Origin: CAWICD01 sp052267165
GTDB taxonomy: Bacteria > Vulcanimicrobiota > Vulcanimicrobiia > Vulcanimicrobiales > Vulcanimicrobiaceae
NCBI GenBank assembly: GCA_052267165.1
Contig: JBKQHO010000039.1
Span: forward strand, 248,001-312,000
Length of the DNA: 64,000 bases
Direction of reading: 5' to 3'
In this document: one piece after another, positions 52,846 through 62,691 of the stretch
Numbering within the stretch: position 1 is the stretch's first letter
How the letters are laid out: each line of letters begins with the position of its first letter
Program-made: the position numbers and the translations under genes
Notes under the pieces: model-generated
What the model was told of the DNA's origin: nothing
What the model saw: the letters and a program-made list of their open reading frames with translations, nothing else
The model's database searches: none

Positions 52846-53703
52846 CTAAGGCGCGGGCGGCGGCTCGATGTCGAATCCGAGCTGGCGTGAAAGCTCGTCG
52901 GCGACCGCGCGCGCGGTGGACGCTAGTTTGTTGACGCGTTCGACCGTGAGCCGGGTCGTCGGGCCGGAGACCGAAAGCGCGCCGACGCATTGCCGGCGGC
53001 GATCGAAGATCGGGACCGCCAAACAGCGCACGCCCTCTTCCATCTCTTCGTCGTCGACCGCGAAGCCGTTCTTGCGAATGACGGTGAGCTCGTTCTCGAG
53101 GGCAGTTCGCGAGACGATCGTCTTCGCCGTGTAGCGCTTCATCGGAGCGGTCAGCACCGACTCGATGAAGGGCGCCGGCTTGTACGCGAGCATCAGCTTC
53201 CCGGTCGCGGTGCAGTAAAGCGGAGCGCGCATGCCCGGCGCCGTGAACATCTTGACGAGGTGCATGCTCGCGACTTGGTCGAGATAGACGACCTCGCGCT
53301 CGCTTATCGTCACCAGATTTGCGGTCTCGCCGGAGTTGCGCATGAGCCGCTCGAGATACGGACGCGCCACCAGCCGCAGATCGAGGTGCAGATCGGCGGC
53401 GCTGGCGAGCATGAAGATGCGCGAGCCGAGATGATAGCGCGAGCTTTCGGGATCTTGACGGACGTAGCCGCGATCGACCAGGGTCGCCAGCAACCGGTGG
53501 ACCGTGCTCACGTGCAAGCCGACGAGCTGCGCGAGCTCGCTGATTCCCGTCGCTCCCCGGCGCGAGGCGAGCGACTCGAGCACGTCGAGCGTTCGGTCGA
53601 CCGATTGAACTTTCGGGCGACCCGAACCGGTCGTGCGGCGCTCGCGGGGCGTTTTCGTAGCAGCGTTCGTCATTTTTACGTTGTGAAAGATGTTTTCGAG
53701 CAT
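52846..53703 (-). CDS. IclR-family transcriptional regulator
   Basis: This 285-residue protein has the IclR winged helix (SVDRTLDVLESLASRRGATG, HVSTVHRLLATLVDRGYV) and the effector domain (TATGKLMLAYKP, RCLAVPIFDRRRQCVGALSV). By family knowledge it controls a nearby or distant catabolic gene in response to a small acid. ATG 53703 is used; ATG 53670 (KMTNAATKT) is an alternative. It is divergent from the UbiA-NifU gene 38 bp away, which might be a target. Confidence 0.93.
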   Translation of the reverse strand: MLENIFHNVKMTNAATKTPRERRTTGSGRPKVQSVDRTLDVLESLASRRGATGISELAQLVGLHVSTVHRLLATLVDRGYVRQDPESSRYHLGSRIFMLASAADLHLDLRLVARPYLERLMRNSGETANLVTISEREVVYLDQVASMHLVKMFTAPGMRAPLYCTATGKLMLAYKPAPFIESVLTAPMKRYTAKTIVSRTALENELTVIRKNGFAVDDEEMEEGVRCLAVPIFDRRRQCVGALSVSGPTTRLTVERVNKLASTARAVADELSRQLGFDIEPPPAP

Positions 53704-53741
53704 GGCGGAGGGGCCTTCCTTCGCTGCCCGAAGAGCCCGCG

Positions 53742-54908
53742 GTGCTGCGGCGCATCCGCTCCTTCGCGCGCCTCACGCGCCCGGCGTTCCTCGCCGGCGG
53801 CTTCGTCGGCGGCGGGCTGGGAACGGCGATCGCGGCCTACGAGCGCGGCGGCACCGTCGACTGGGGCGGCTACGCGCTGGCCCAGCTGGCGATCACGTCG
53901 TTCCACCTCATGACGCACTATGCGAACGACTTCTTCGACCGGGACGGCGACGCGCTGACGGTCCGCACCGAGTTCTCGGGCGGCAGCGGCGTGCTGGTCG
54001 ACGGTTCGCTTCCGGGCGGCGTCGGTCTCGCCGCCGCCCTCGCCTGCCTAGGGGCCGGCGCGCTGTCGACGGCCCTGCTGGCCGGCCGCGGCCTCGTCAC
54101 GGCGGCGCTGCTGGCGGTCCTGATCTGCGCCCTGGCCTGGTCGTACTCGGCGCCGCCGATGCGGCTGTCGAGCCGCGGGCTCGGAGAGCTGAACACGGCG
54201 CTCGTCGTGGCCGTGCTCGTGCCGCTCTGCGCCTTCGCCGCGCAAGGTCGCCCACTCGACCCGCGCGCGCTGTGGAGCACGCTGCCCGGGGCCGCCGCGA
54301 TGTTCGCGATGATGCTGGCGGTGGAGTATCCCGACGCGGCCGCGGACGCCGCCAGCGGGAAGCGCAACCTGATCGTGCGCCTAGGCGAGCGCGGCGCGAA
54401 AGCGCCGGCCTACGCCGCGGTCGCGGCCGTGTACGCCGCACTCGGCGGCGCGCTGCTGGCCGGCGCGCCGCCGAGCTTAGCCCTGCTCGAACTGCTCTCG
54501 CTGCCGCTGGCGGTCGACCTGTGGGGCGCCGTCTCGAGGCGCCGCGACGGCCGCGACGACCCGGCGCTGGCGGCGCGCGGCGTCGCGTTCTTCTTCTGCG
54601 TCAGCTTCTTCGCGCTGGCCGGGTATGCGGCGGTCGCAACGAAGGTCCGTCACGCGGCGGTTGAACGGCACGTGGATACCCAGACCGCGCTCGCCGAGCG
54701 CGTCAAGGCCGCGCTCGACGACGTCCGTCCCGGCATCGTCGCCGACGGCGGCGACGTTTGGCTGATCAAGATCGAGGAGCGGGTCGCCTACGTCCAGCTC
54801 GTCGGCGCCTGCGGCGGCTGCCCCATGTCGAACGCGACGCTCAAGTTCGCGGTCGAGGAGACGGTGCGCCGGCATTGCCCGGAAATCGAGCGGGTCGAAC
54901 AGCTCTGA
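53742..54908 (+). CDS. UbiA-type prenyltransferase fused to a NifU C-terminal domain
   Basis: A single 388-residue frame with no internal stop. Residues 1-300 form a UbiA-superfamily membrane enzyme: NDFFDRDGD at about 62-70 gives the first Asp-rich motif, and EYPDAAADAASGKRNL at about 200-215 the second. There are about nine helices, most like MenA (DHNA prenyltransferase). Residues 310-388 form a NifU-type Fe-S scaffold domain with RPGIVADGGDVWLIKI and the cluster motif ACGGCP (Cys 357 and 360). By family knowledge the first part prenylates an aromatic acid in quinone synthesis and the second binds or delivers a 4Fe-4S cluster. I know of no standard protein with this pairing. An internal GTG at the domain joint lacks a ribosome-binding site. 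Confidence 0.85.
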   Translation: MLRRIRSFARLTRPAFLAGGFVGGGLGTAIAAYERGGTVDWGGYALAQLAITSFHLMTHYANDFFDRDGDALTVRTEFSGGSGVLVDGSLPGGVGLAAALACLGAGALSTALLAGRGLVTAALLAVLICALAWSYSAPPMRLSSRGLGELNTALVVAVLVPLCAFAAQGRPLDPRALWSTLPGAAAMFAMMLAVEYPDAAADAASGKRNLIVRLGERGAKAPAYAAVAAVYAALGGALLAGAPPSLALLELLSLPLAVDLWGAVSRRRDGRDDPALAARGVAFFFCVSFFALAGYAAVATKVRHAAVERHVDTQTALAERVKAALDDVRPGIVADGGDVWLIKIEERVAYVQLVGACGGCPMSNATLKFAVEETVRRHCPEIERVEQL

Positions 54909-54925
54909 AACGGCGGCGCTTCCGC

Positions 54926-56398
54926 TTAGGCTGAGTCCGAGAGGGGCTCCGCCCGCTCGCGCAGCCGCTCGCAGAAGTGCACCGCCTGGCGCGCGTCGCG
55001 CAGCGTCACGTCGCCGCCGACGGTGGCGTACAGCTCGGGAATCTCGCCGAACGGCCGTCCGCCGAGCGCAACCGGGATGTGCGCCGTCCGTTCGTCCTGC
55101 TTGAGGAGATCGACGAGCCCGATCAGCTCGTAGACGCTCGAGCTCATCGTGGCCGAGAGCAGCACGGCTCGCGCCTCGTACAGCATCGCGGCCAGCAAGA
55201 TTTCCTCGGGTAGGACCGCGGCACCGAGATACTCCACCCGCACGCCGCGCGAGCGCAGCAGCGTGGTCACCATCTCGAGGCCGACGTCGTGACGTTCGTG
55301 CGGAGCGCAAGCGGCGACGACGCAGAAGCCGCTCTGCGCCGGAGTGCGCGCGCCTTCGCGGGCGCGGGCGATCAATTCGCGCACGACCGCCGTCCGCCGA
55401 TGCTCCTCGGCGACGCTCATGCGGCCGAGCTGCCACTGGCGCCCGCTCTCGAGTTGGGCCGGCGTCAGGACGTCACAAAAGATCTCTTCCTCGGCCAAGC
55501 CCTGCGCGCGCAGCCGCGCGTATTCCGCGAGCGGCCCTTCTTGCGTGCCGAACGAGGCCAGGAACGCCGCCGCGGGCGTGCCTTCGTTCACGATGCGCTC
55601 GTCGGCCAACGACGCGAAGCTGTGGGTGACGGCGTCGCGCATCTGCGCGAGGATGCCGGTGTCGGCGAACGGTAGCCGGATGCTGATCACGCGGAAGAGT
55701 GCCTGCCACTCTTTCTTCAAGCGCTGCGCCGGAATGCCGCGCGCGGCGGTGACTTGGCAGATCCAGCGCAAGTCGCTCAGCCACAACGGTACGGTATTGA
55801 AATAAATGGCGCGACCGATGTCGGAGACCATCTGAACTTCGGAACGACCCGGGCCGGCCGCGTCGTGCGGTGGAAGCGGAACGCCCTCAGCCGTCAGGTC
55901 GCCACGCGCCTCACCGCCGAGCACGCCGGCGTGCCGCTCGATCCAGCGGCCCAACTCCATCCGGCGGAAGATCGCGAACGGAACCGACGCCTGCGACGAT
56001 TCCGCGGCTTGCAGCGAGGTTGACGAACCGCTGCGCGTGAGCGGCAGGTTGGCCTCGGCGATCGTACCCAGCAGCGTCGGGCGGCGCAGGCGCAGCTCGG
56101 GCCGCATGCGCGCGAACGGCGACGTTCCGCGGCCGCGCCCGGGACGCGCTTGACCGCGCGCCTCGCGCCGGGCTTCGCCGGGGCCTAGATCCTCGACCGT
56201 CAAACGCGCGCTTCCGTCCGCTTGCCAAGCGAAGCCGGCGTAGATCGCGCCGCACGCGTGCGTCACGACGTGGTTGACCAGCTCGCGAAAGATGAGCTGC
56301 GAGCTTAGGAGGTCCGACGACTCAGTCGACGACACGCGCAAGAACTGCATGAGCTTCGGCTCAAACGCGATCGCATCGTGCGCATTGCGCGAGACCAT
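54926..56398 (-). CDS. Cobalamin-binding regulatory protein with ATPase-like N-terminus
   Basis: This protein of about 490 residues has a C-terminal B12-binding module with the cap motif W-x9-EH (QWQLGRMSVAEEHRR, about residues 320-335) and the base-off histidine motif ExHxxG (ERHDVG, about 370). These are the CarH/LitR and corrinoid-protein signatures. Upstream lies a segment resembling a degenerate histidine-kinase ATPase (RELVNHVVTHACG, ARLTVEDLGPG). There is no MerR DNA-binding domain, unlike CarH. It may be a light or cobalamin sensor acting by protein contact. ATG 56398 is chosen (ggaa upstream); GTG 56476 would add 26 residues. It is convergent with the UbiA-NifU gene. Confidence 0.75.
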   Translation of the reverse strand: MVSRNAHDAIAFEPKLMQFLRVSSTESSDLLSSQLIFRELVNHVVTHACGAIYAGFAWQADGSARLTVEDLGPGEARREARGQARPGRGRGTSPFARMRPELRLRRPTLLGTIAEANLPLTRSGSSTSLQAAESSQASVPFAIFRRMELGRWIERHAGVLGGEARGDLTAEGVPLPPHDAAGPGRSEVQMVSDIGRAIYFNTVPLWLSDLRWICQVTAARGIPAQRLKKEWQALFRVISIRLPFADTGILAQMRDAVTHSFASLADERIVNEGTPAAAFLASFGTQEGPLAEYARLRAQGLAEEEIFCDVLTPAQLESGRQWQLGRMSVAEEHRRTAVVRELIARAREGARTPAQSGFCVVAACAPHERHDVGLEMVTTLLRSRGVRVEYLGAAVLPEEILLAAMLYEARAVLLSATMSSSVYELIGLVDLLKQDERTAHIPVALGGRPFGEIPELYATVGGDVTLRDARQAVHFCERLRERAEPLSDSA

Positions 56399-56623
56399 GG
56401 AGATTCCGTTGTGGCTCGCGGCTTCGGCGCCGCGCCCATTCAAGAAATTTCCGGCTCCGATGCGAGGGTTCTCCACTACGGTACCAATTCTGGACCAGTC
56501 GCGCTCGAACTCCTCGAGCGGTCGTCACCTGGGGCGTCGCTAAACTCCGCGATTGAAGCGTGTATCCCCTCTTCGAAGCGCGGCCTGCGAAGCTGCATTT
56601 TGCAAGACTTTTTCACGATTAGG

Positions 56624-59600
56624 TTAGCCTGCGACGGCGACCTCGAGAACCGGCGGCGACAGCTCCACGAGCAAGTCACCGGCCGCGACCCGTGCGCCGA
56701 CCGGCGAGAGCACGGAGGTGACGTGACCGTCGGCCGGCGCGACGACGAGCGTCTGCATCTTCATCGCCTCGATCGTCAATAGCGGGTCGCCGCGACGCAC
56801 GTCGAGGCCCTCGGTCACGCTCACCTTGACGATTTGGCCCGGCATCGGCGAGCCGACGTGGAGCGGGTCGCCCGGATCGGCTTTGCGCGCGGCCGGCCGG
56901 ACCGCTTTGGCGTGACGGTCCAACACGCTCACCGTGCGCGGGTGGCCGTTGAGCTCGAAATAGACCGTGCGATGACCGGTCTCGTCGGGCTCCCCGAGCG
57001 CCGCGTAGCGCACGACCAGCGTCTTGCCGCGCTCGATCTCGACCGACGTCTCCTGTGCGACCTGCATGCCGTAAAAAAAGACCTGCGTCTCGAGGTTGTC
57101 GACGTCGCCGAAGTGCGATTGATGTTTGGCGAACTCGACGAAGACGGCCGGATACATCAGGAACGAGGCCAACTCGCGCTCGGTGATCGCGCGCCCGACG
57201 AGCCGCTCCGCTTCCGCGCGCGCTTCCGTTAAGTCGCGCGCGGGCAGGGTCGCGCCGGGCCGCTCCGTCAACGCCTGGCCGCCCTTGAGCACCTTGCGCT
57301 GCAACGCCTCGGGGAAGCCTCCCGGCGGCTGGCCGAGATCGCCGTGGAAATACTCGACGACCGAATGCGGAAACGAGATGTCGGCGTGCGGGTCGAGGAT
57401 CTGCGCCTCGCTCAGATCGCTCGCGACCATGAACAGCGTTAGATCGCCGACGACCTTCGACGTCGGCGTGACCTTGACGATGTCGCCGAACATGTGGTTG
57501 ACCGCGGCATAGGTCTTGGTGATCTCGTGCCAACGCGGACCCAGCCCCATCGACTGCGCCTGCTCGCGCAGATTCGTGTACTGGCCGCCCGGCATCTCGT
57601 GGAGATAGACGTCGGACGAGCCGGCGCGCATCTCGCTCTCGAACGGGCGGTAGAACGCGCGAACCGACTCCCAATAGGTCGACAGCTCGCGGATCGGTTC
57701 GCCGCGCAGGCCCGTGTCGCGCACGGTGTGGCGCAGCGCTTCGACGATCGTCCCCAAATTCGGTTGCGAAGTGAGCCCGCTCATCGCGTCGATCGCACCG
57801 TCGACGGCGTCCACGCCGGCTTCGACCGCGGCCAGCACGCTCGCGCCCGAGTTTCCGCTCGTGTCGTGGGTGTGAAAGTGAATCGGAATGCCGACTTCCT
57901 GCTTGAGCGCGTTGATCAGCCGCCGCGCGGCCTCGGGCTTGAGCAGCCCCGCCATGTCCTTGATTCCCAAGATGTGGGCGCCGGTCGCTTCGAGCGCCTT
58001 GGCCAGCGACACGTAATACTTCAAGTCGTATTTGGGGCGCGCCGGATCGAGGATGTCGCCGGTGTAGCACATCGCGGCTTCGCACAGCTTGCCGCTCTCG
58101 AGGACCGCGTCGATCGAGACGCGCATGTTCTCGACCCAGTTGAGCGAGTCGAAGATACGGAACAGATCGATCCCCGCGTCGGCGGCCTGCGCGACGAAGT
58201 GGCGCACGACGTTGTCGGGATAGCTCGTGTAACCGACCGCGTTCGCTCCGCGCAGGAGCATCTGCAGCAGAATGTTGGGGACGCGCTCGTGGATCGCTTG
58301 CAGCCGTTGCCAGGGATCCTCTTTGAGAAAGCGCATCGCCACGTCGAACGTGGCGCCGCCCCAGCACTCGAGCGAGAACAGCTCGGGCAGATTCTCCGCG
58401 TACGCGTGCGCGATTCTTACGATGTCGCGCGTCCGCATGCGCGTCGCCAACAGCGATTGATGCGCGTCGCGAAAGGTCGTGTCGGTGACGAGCACCCGGC
58501 GCTCGTCGAGCATCCACTTCGCGAAGCGTTGCGGCCCGAGCGCGAGCAGGCGGTCGCGCGTCCCGCGGCTGACGTCGCCGGCGCGCGAGGGCGGAACCGC
58601 CGGTTCCGCGCCGGCCGGCGCGCCGGGACGCCCCTGCACCTCGGGATTGCCGTTGACGATCGTGTCGCCGATGAAGCGCAGCAGCCGGGTCGCCCGGTCG
58701 CGCCGGTGCGGCATCTGCAAGAGCGAGGCCGACTCGTCGATGAAGCGCGTCGTGACGGTGCCCGAAACGAAGTCGTGGTGCGAGAGCAGCGCGTCGAGGA
58801 ACGACACGTTGGTCGTCACGCCGCGCACGCGCACCTCGCGCAGCGCGCGCAGCATGCGTTGGCGCGCCTCCTCGAAGGTCGGCGCCCAGACGGTGATCTT
58901 CTCGAGCAGCGAGTCGTAGAAAGGCGTGACGATCGCGCCGCTGTAAGCCGTGCCGCCGTCGAGCCGCACGCCGAAACCGGTCGCCGGGCGGTATGCCGTG
59001 ATCTGTCCGTACGTCGGCGTGAAGCCGTTCTCCGGATCCTCGGTGGTGACGCGGCACTGCAGCGCGTGACCGCTGACGCGGATCTCCTCTTGCGGCGGCA
59101 CGCCGCTTGCAGGCGTGCCGATCGCGGCGCCTTCAGCGATGCGGATCTGCGCCTTCACGAGATCGATGCCGGTGACCATCTCGGTGACGGTGTGCTCGAC
59201 CTGGATTCGCGGATTGACCTCGATGAAATAGAAGCGTCCCGCCGCGACGTCGACCAGAAACTCGACCGTTCCCGCGTTCTCGTAGTCGACGCTGTGCGCC
59301 AGCGTCAGTGCGGCCTCGGCCAGCGCCGCGCGCAACGCCGGATCGAGCCGGCGTGCCGGACACTCTTCGAGCATCTTCTGATGACGGCGCTGCAGCGAGC
59401 AGTCGCGCTCGCCGAGCTGCACGACCGTTCCGTGCGCGTCGCCGAGGATCTGGACCTCGATGTGCCGGGCCTGCTCCGCGTATTTCTCGAAATATAGCTC
59501 GTCGTTGCCGAAGGCGCTAGCCGCTTCGCGCCGCGCCAGCTCGACCGACTCCTCGACCGCTGAGAGCTCGCGAATGACGCGCATGCCGCGTCCGCCGCCG

Positions 59601-60100
59601 CCCCAGCTGGCCTTGAGCATCAGCGGAAGCCCGATCTTCTGCGCGATCGCGCGGCATTCGCCGGGATCGCTCGGCAATGCGCCGCTCGCGGGAATAACGG
59701 GGACGCCCGCAGCGACGGCCAGCTCGCGCGCCGAGACCTTGTTGCCGAGGCGGCGCATGGTCGCGGCCGCCGGCCCGACGAAGCAGATCCCTGAGGCGCG
59801 CACCGCCTCGGCGAACTCCGGATTCTCGGAGAGAAAGCCGTAGCCCGGATGGATCGCGTCGACGTGCGCCTCGAGCGCGATGCGCACGATATCCGCAACG
59901 TCGAGGTAGGCCTGCACGGGCGGTTTGCCGCGCCCGACCAGGTAACTTTCATCCGCCTTGAAGCGATGCAGCGCGAAGCGGTCTTCCTGCGAGAAGACGG
60001 CCACGGTCTCCAAACCGAGCTCGGTGGCGGCGCGCAGCACGCGAATGGCGATCTCGCCGCGATTGGCGACCAGGAGTTTGCGAATCGGACGTGTGCTCAT
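56624..60100 (-). CDS. pyc: Pyruvate carboxylase
   Basis: This 1158-residue protein has, in order, a biotin carboxylase domain (about 1-455; VANRGEIAIRVLRAATELG, KASWGGGGRGMRV, EVNPRIQVEHTVTE), a carboxyltransferase domain (about 540-830; DTTFRDAHQSLLATRMR, HTHDTSGNSG), the central allosteric region, and a biotinyl domain with EAMKMQT (lysine near 1116). It carboxylates pyruvate to oxaloacetate with bicarbonate and ATP. The single-polypeptide form is normal for the family. ATG 60100 is used. It lies 225 bp downstream of the cobalamin-binding gene on the same strand. Confidence 0.97.
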   Translation of the reverse strand: MSTRPIRKLLVANRGEIAIRVLRAATELGLETVAVFSQEDRFALHRFKADESYLVGRGKPPVQAYLDVADIVRIALEAHVDAIHPGYGFLSENPEFAEAVRASGICFVGPAAATMRRLGNKVSARELAVAAGVPVIPASGALPSDPGECRAIAQKIGLPLMLKASWGGGGRGMRVIRELSAVEESVELARREAASAFGNDELYFEKYAEQARHIEVQILGDAHGTVVQLGERDCSLQRRHQKMLEECPARRLDPALRAALAEAALTLAHSVDYENAGTVEFLVDVAAGRFYFIEVNPRIQVEHTVTEMVTGIDLVKAQIRIAEGAAIGTPASGVPPQEEIRVSGHALQCRVTTEDPENGFTPTYGQITAYRPATGFGVRLDGGTAYSGAIVTPFYDSLLEKITVWAPTFEEARQRMLRALREVRVRGVTTNVSFLDALLSHHDFVSGTVTTRFIDESASLLQMPHRRDRATRLLRFIGDTIVNGNPEVQGRPGAPAGAEPAVPPSRAGDVSRGTRDRLLALGPQRFAKWMLDERRVLVTDTTFRDAHQSLLATRMRTRDIVRIAHAYAENLPELFSLECWGGATFDVAMRFLKEDPWQRLQAIHERVPNILLQMLLRGANAVGYTSYPDNVVRHFVAQAADAGIDLFRIFDSLNWVENMRVSIDAVLESGKLCEAAMCYTGDILDPARPKYDLKYYVSLAKALEATGAHILGIKDMAGLLKPEAARRLINALKQEVGIPIHFHTHDTSGNSGASVLAAVEAGVDAVDGAIDAMSGLTSQPNLGTIVEALRHTVRDTGLRGEPIRELSTYWESVRAFYRPFESEMRAGSSDVYLHEMPGGQYTNLREQAQSMGLGPRWHEITKTYAAVNHMFGDIVKVTPTSKVVGDLTLFMVASDLSEAQILDPHADISFPHSVVEYFHGDLGQPPGGFPEALQRKVLKGGQALTERPGATLPARDLTEARAEAERLVGRAITERELASFLMYPAVFVEFAKHQSHFGDVDNLETQVFFYGMQVAQETSVEIERGKTLVVRYAALGEPDETGHRTVYFELNGHPRTVSVLDRHAKAVRPAARKADPGDPLHVGSPMPGQIVKVSVTEGLDVRRGDPLLTIEAMKMQTLVVAPADGHVTSVLSPVGARVAAGDLLVELSPPVLEVAVAG

Positions 60101-60185
60101 AAAGGAGAGCCTCGCGTTCGACGCAGCGGGGCGCGGCTCCGTCCGAACCGCTTCGACCTTCGGCCTGGCGCCGCGCAGGCGCTTG

Positions 60186-62594
60186 CTAATCCTTGCGCAC
60201 CAGGGTTCCGCGCAGCGCCCGGAGCCGCGCCAGATGCGCCGCCAGCGAACGCGCGCCGTGCAACGAGCTCCATTCCTGCGCGGGAATACGCTCCGAGTCG
60301 GGCCCGTCGAGGACGAACGACGAGCTGCCGCTCTCGGCCTTGCCGGGATTCTTCCGCATCGGTACCGGGAGGGCCAGCGCGGCGTACGGCCGCAGGTCGG
60401 GCGTGCGCGCGAAGACGTGGAGCATCGGCGTCGCCGCGGCGTCCTCTATGGAGAGCGGCTCGAGCCCGTCGAGCAGTTCGACCGTCCGCAGAAACGACGG
60501 CAACGAGTAGCGCGTGTGATCGACGAAGCTACGGCGCACGTACGGCCCGATCGCGAACGCAGGCATGCGATGCGCATCGACGTGATCGCCGGTCCCCTGC
60601 GGGTCGTCTTCGGTGACGAAGACGACCGTGCTGCGCCAGTCGGGACGGCGCGAGAGCGCCGCGACGATCGTCCCGAGCGCGAGGTCGTTGTTCGCGACAT
60701 AGGAGGCGGGCGTGTAGAAGCCGGCCTTCGTCCCCGCCGTGTGATCGGTCGGCAGCGTGAGATAGGAATAGCGCGCGAGCCCGTGCGCTCGGACGTCGTC
60801 GAGAAAGATGCGCGCGCGTTCCGTGTCGAGCACCCCGAAGTCGATGTGGTCGCCCGGATAGCGCCGTGCGGCGTGCGCCGCCAAACCGGGAGCGATGCGC
60901 CCGTCGCCGAGCATCGTCATCTGTTCGCCATAGACGCGAAAGCTGACGCCGTGGCGCGCCAGCGCGTCGATCAGCTCGCCGCGCGGACCGAAGACGCCGC
61001 TGACGTTGACGCGGGGACCAGCCGGCAGGTCCGACAGATCGCGGTACCAGTCGTCATTCATCTCGGCGGGCGGCAGGCTGTCGTCGCCGGCGACGGGATC
61101 GGGCCAGATCGAGTAGGCCACACGCGCGCTAACGCCCGGCGTCGACTCGTCGCGCGAGCGCGCGTTGCGCTCCTGATAGTCGTTGGCGAAGCCTTGCGTG
61201 GTCCAGGCGTGGCCGTAAATGCTCGACTCGCCGTTCCCCATGAAGTCGTCGAAGAGCGTGAAGCGCTCGGCCAGCGCGTGCGCGTTGGGCGTGAACGCTC
61301 GTCCGTAGAGCAGCAGCGTCGGGTCGGCGTCGGCGCGCGGCTCGTCGCCGAAGACCTCGTCGAAGTGCTTGTTCTCGCGAACGATGAACACGACGTGCTC
61401 GATCGGCGGCAGCGCTCGGCGCGGCGGCACCGGCCCGAAGCGGTCGTTGCTCGCCACGCGTGCCGACCATTGCCTGAAGCGATTCGGCTCGACCACGACG
61501 TGCTGGACTATCCCGGTGTACGAGCCGTCCCATTCGCCGCCGGGGTCCGGTTGCGAGCCGAGGCCTTTCGCGCTCGCTATCCAGAGCTGCGCCTTGTTGC
61601 GCGGGTCCTTGTCGATCGTCGGCCGATCGACGAAGGAGAGGTCCGTCGGATACCAGCCGGTGGGGATGCGGGCGACCACCCGCGCGCTCGCGAGATCGAC
61701 GACCGCCACGTCGTTGAACCCCGACTCGGCCACGAAGAGCGTGCGCCGGTCGTCGGAGAGCGCCATCCCCGCGGGCGTCTGTCCCGGCGGCTGGTTCGGC
61801 TCGACGCCGAGCTCGTAGCGCGCGGTGACTGCGAGCGACGTGACATCGACGGCCGCGACGTCGTGGCCGTCGGCATCGGAGACGAAGAGGCGCGGGCCGT
61901 CGGCCAGCAGCGCCGTCGGGTGCGGACCGGTCCGAACCCGGACGGCATCGCCCTTTCCGGCTCGCCAGACATCGACCGAGTCGCCGTCGTAGAGCGTCGC
62001 CGCGACCGCGTCGCCGGCGAACGCCACTCCGAAAGGTTGACCCGTCGCGGCCAGCCGCGCGACGAGCGAGCCCGCAGCGTCGTCGAGCACGAGGACCTCC
62101 CGGTCGGCGCTGCGGGCCACGGCGACCCGGTGCGTCGCCGGATCCTCGGCGATCCCGCCCAGCAGCCCCCCTTCGCCGGTCTGAACGTCGAGGCGTTTGC
62201 TCAGCGCGGGCTCCGCCTTGGAAGCCGCCGCATCGTAGGCGTAGCGCGCGATCCGTCCGCTGTAGCCGCAACTCACGTAGAGGCCGTCGCTCGTCCAGGT
62301 GAGGCCCGTCGCCGACGGAAGCACGAGGCGAGTGACCAGGCCCGGACGTTCGTCGTCGATCGAAAGGACGTCGATCGCGCCCGAGCCTGCGCCCAGCACA
62401 GCGAGCCAGCGCTCGTCGGGCGAGAGGGCCAGCGCCGAAGCGAAGCCTTCGACCGGAATTGTGAAGCCGGCCGGCGAGAGCCCGCGGCCATCGGGCAACA
62501 CGGCCGTCGCCGCTCCCACGGACGATCCGCACAGCAACGGCGAAAGCAGAAAGGCGGCCGCGAGCGAACGCGCCGCAGAACGTACGTGAAGCAT
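60186..62594 (-). CDS. Secreted beta-propeller protein with C-terminal phosphoesterase domain
   Basis: This 802-residue protein has a signal sequence (ARSLAAAFLLSPLLCGSSVGA). A seven-bladed YncE-like propeller follows (about 45-360, repeats such as GFASALALSPDERWLAVLG). Then comes a phosphoesterase-family domain (about 395-740; IEHVVFIVRENKHFDEVFGD, YGHAWTTQGFANDY, VFVTEDDPQGTGDHVDAHR). By family knowledge the second domain belongs to the alkaline-phosphatase-like group that includes phospholipase C. The substrate is unknown. A pair of TTAA-like sequences 11 bp apart lies upstream, but the evidence for Pho control is weak. Confidence 0.88.
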   Translation of the reverse strand: MLHVRSAARSLAAAFLLSPLLCGSSVGAATAVLPDGRGLSPAGFTIPVEGFASALALSPDERWLAVLGAGSGAIDVLSIDDERPGLVTRLVLPSATGLTWTSDGLYVSCGYSGRIARYAYDAAASKAEPALSKRLDVQTGEGGLLGGIAEDPATHRVAVARSADREVLVLDDAAGSLVARLAATGQPFGVAFAGDAVAATLYDGDSVDVWRAGKGDAVRVRTGPHPTALLADGPRLFVSDADGHDVAAVDVTSLAVTARYELGVEPNQPPGQTPAGMALSDDRRTLFVAESGFNDVAVVDLASARVVARIPTGWYPTDLSFVDRPTIDKDPRNKAQLWIASAKGLGSQPDPGGEWDGSYTGIVQHVVVEPNRFRQWSARVASNDRFGPVPPRRALPPIEHVVFIVRENKHFDEVFGDEPRADADPTLLLYGRAFTPNAHALAERFTLFDDFMGNGESSIYGHAWTTQGFANDYQERNARSRDESTPGVSARVAYSIWPDPVAGDDSLPPAEMNDDWYRDLSDLPAGPRVNVSGVFGPRGELIDALARHGVSFRVYGEQMTMLGDGRIAPGLAAHAARRYPGDHIDFGVLDTERARIFLDDVRAHGLARYSYLTLPTDHTAGTKAGFYTPASYVANNDLALGTIVAALSRRPDWRSTVVFVTEDDPQGTGDHVDAHRMPAFAIGPYVRRSFVDHTRYSLPSFLRTVELLDGLEPLSIEDAAATPMLHVFARTPDLRPYAALALPVPMRKNPGKAESGSSSFVLDGPDSERIPAQEWSSLHGARSLAAHLARLRALRGTLVRKD

Positions 62595-62691
62595 CGTCTC
62601 ACACCGTACGACGCGGGGGTAAAGGTCGCCTTAAGAAACGGCGCACCGGCGGCAGGGGTTGCCCGCCGCGGGAACGGAGGGCAGAGCGGCC

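Noticed and set aside
62610..62640. TAAA and TTAA 11 bp apart upstream of the phosphoesterase gene, as a Pho box
   Set aside because: Only two units are seen and the third position does not match; too weak compared with the arrays at 46723 and 46862.
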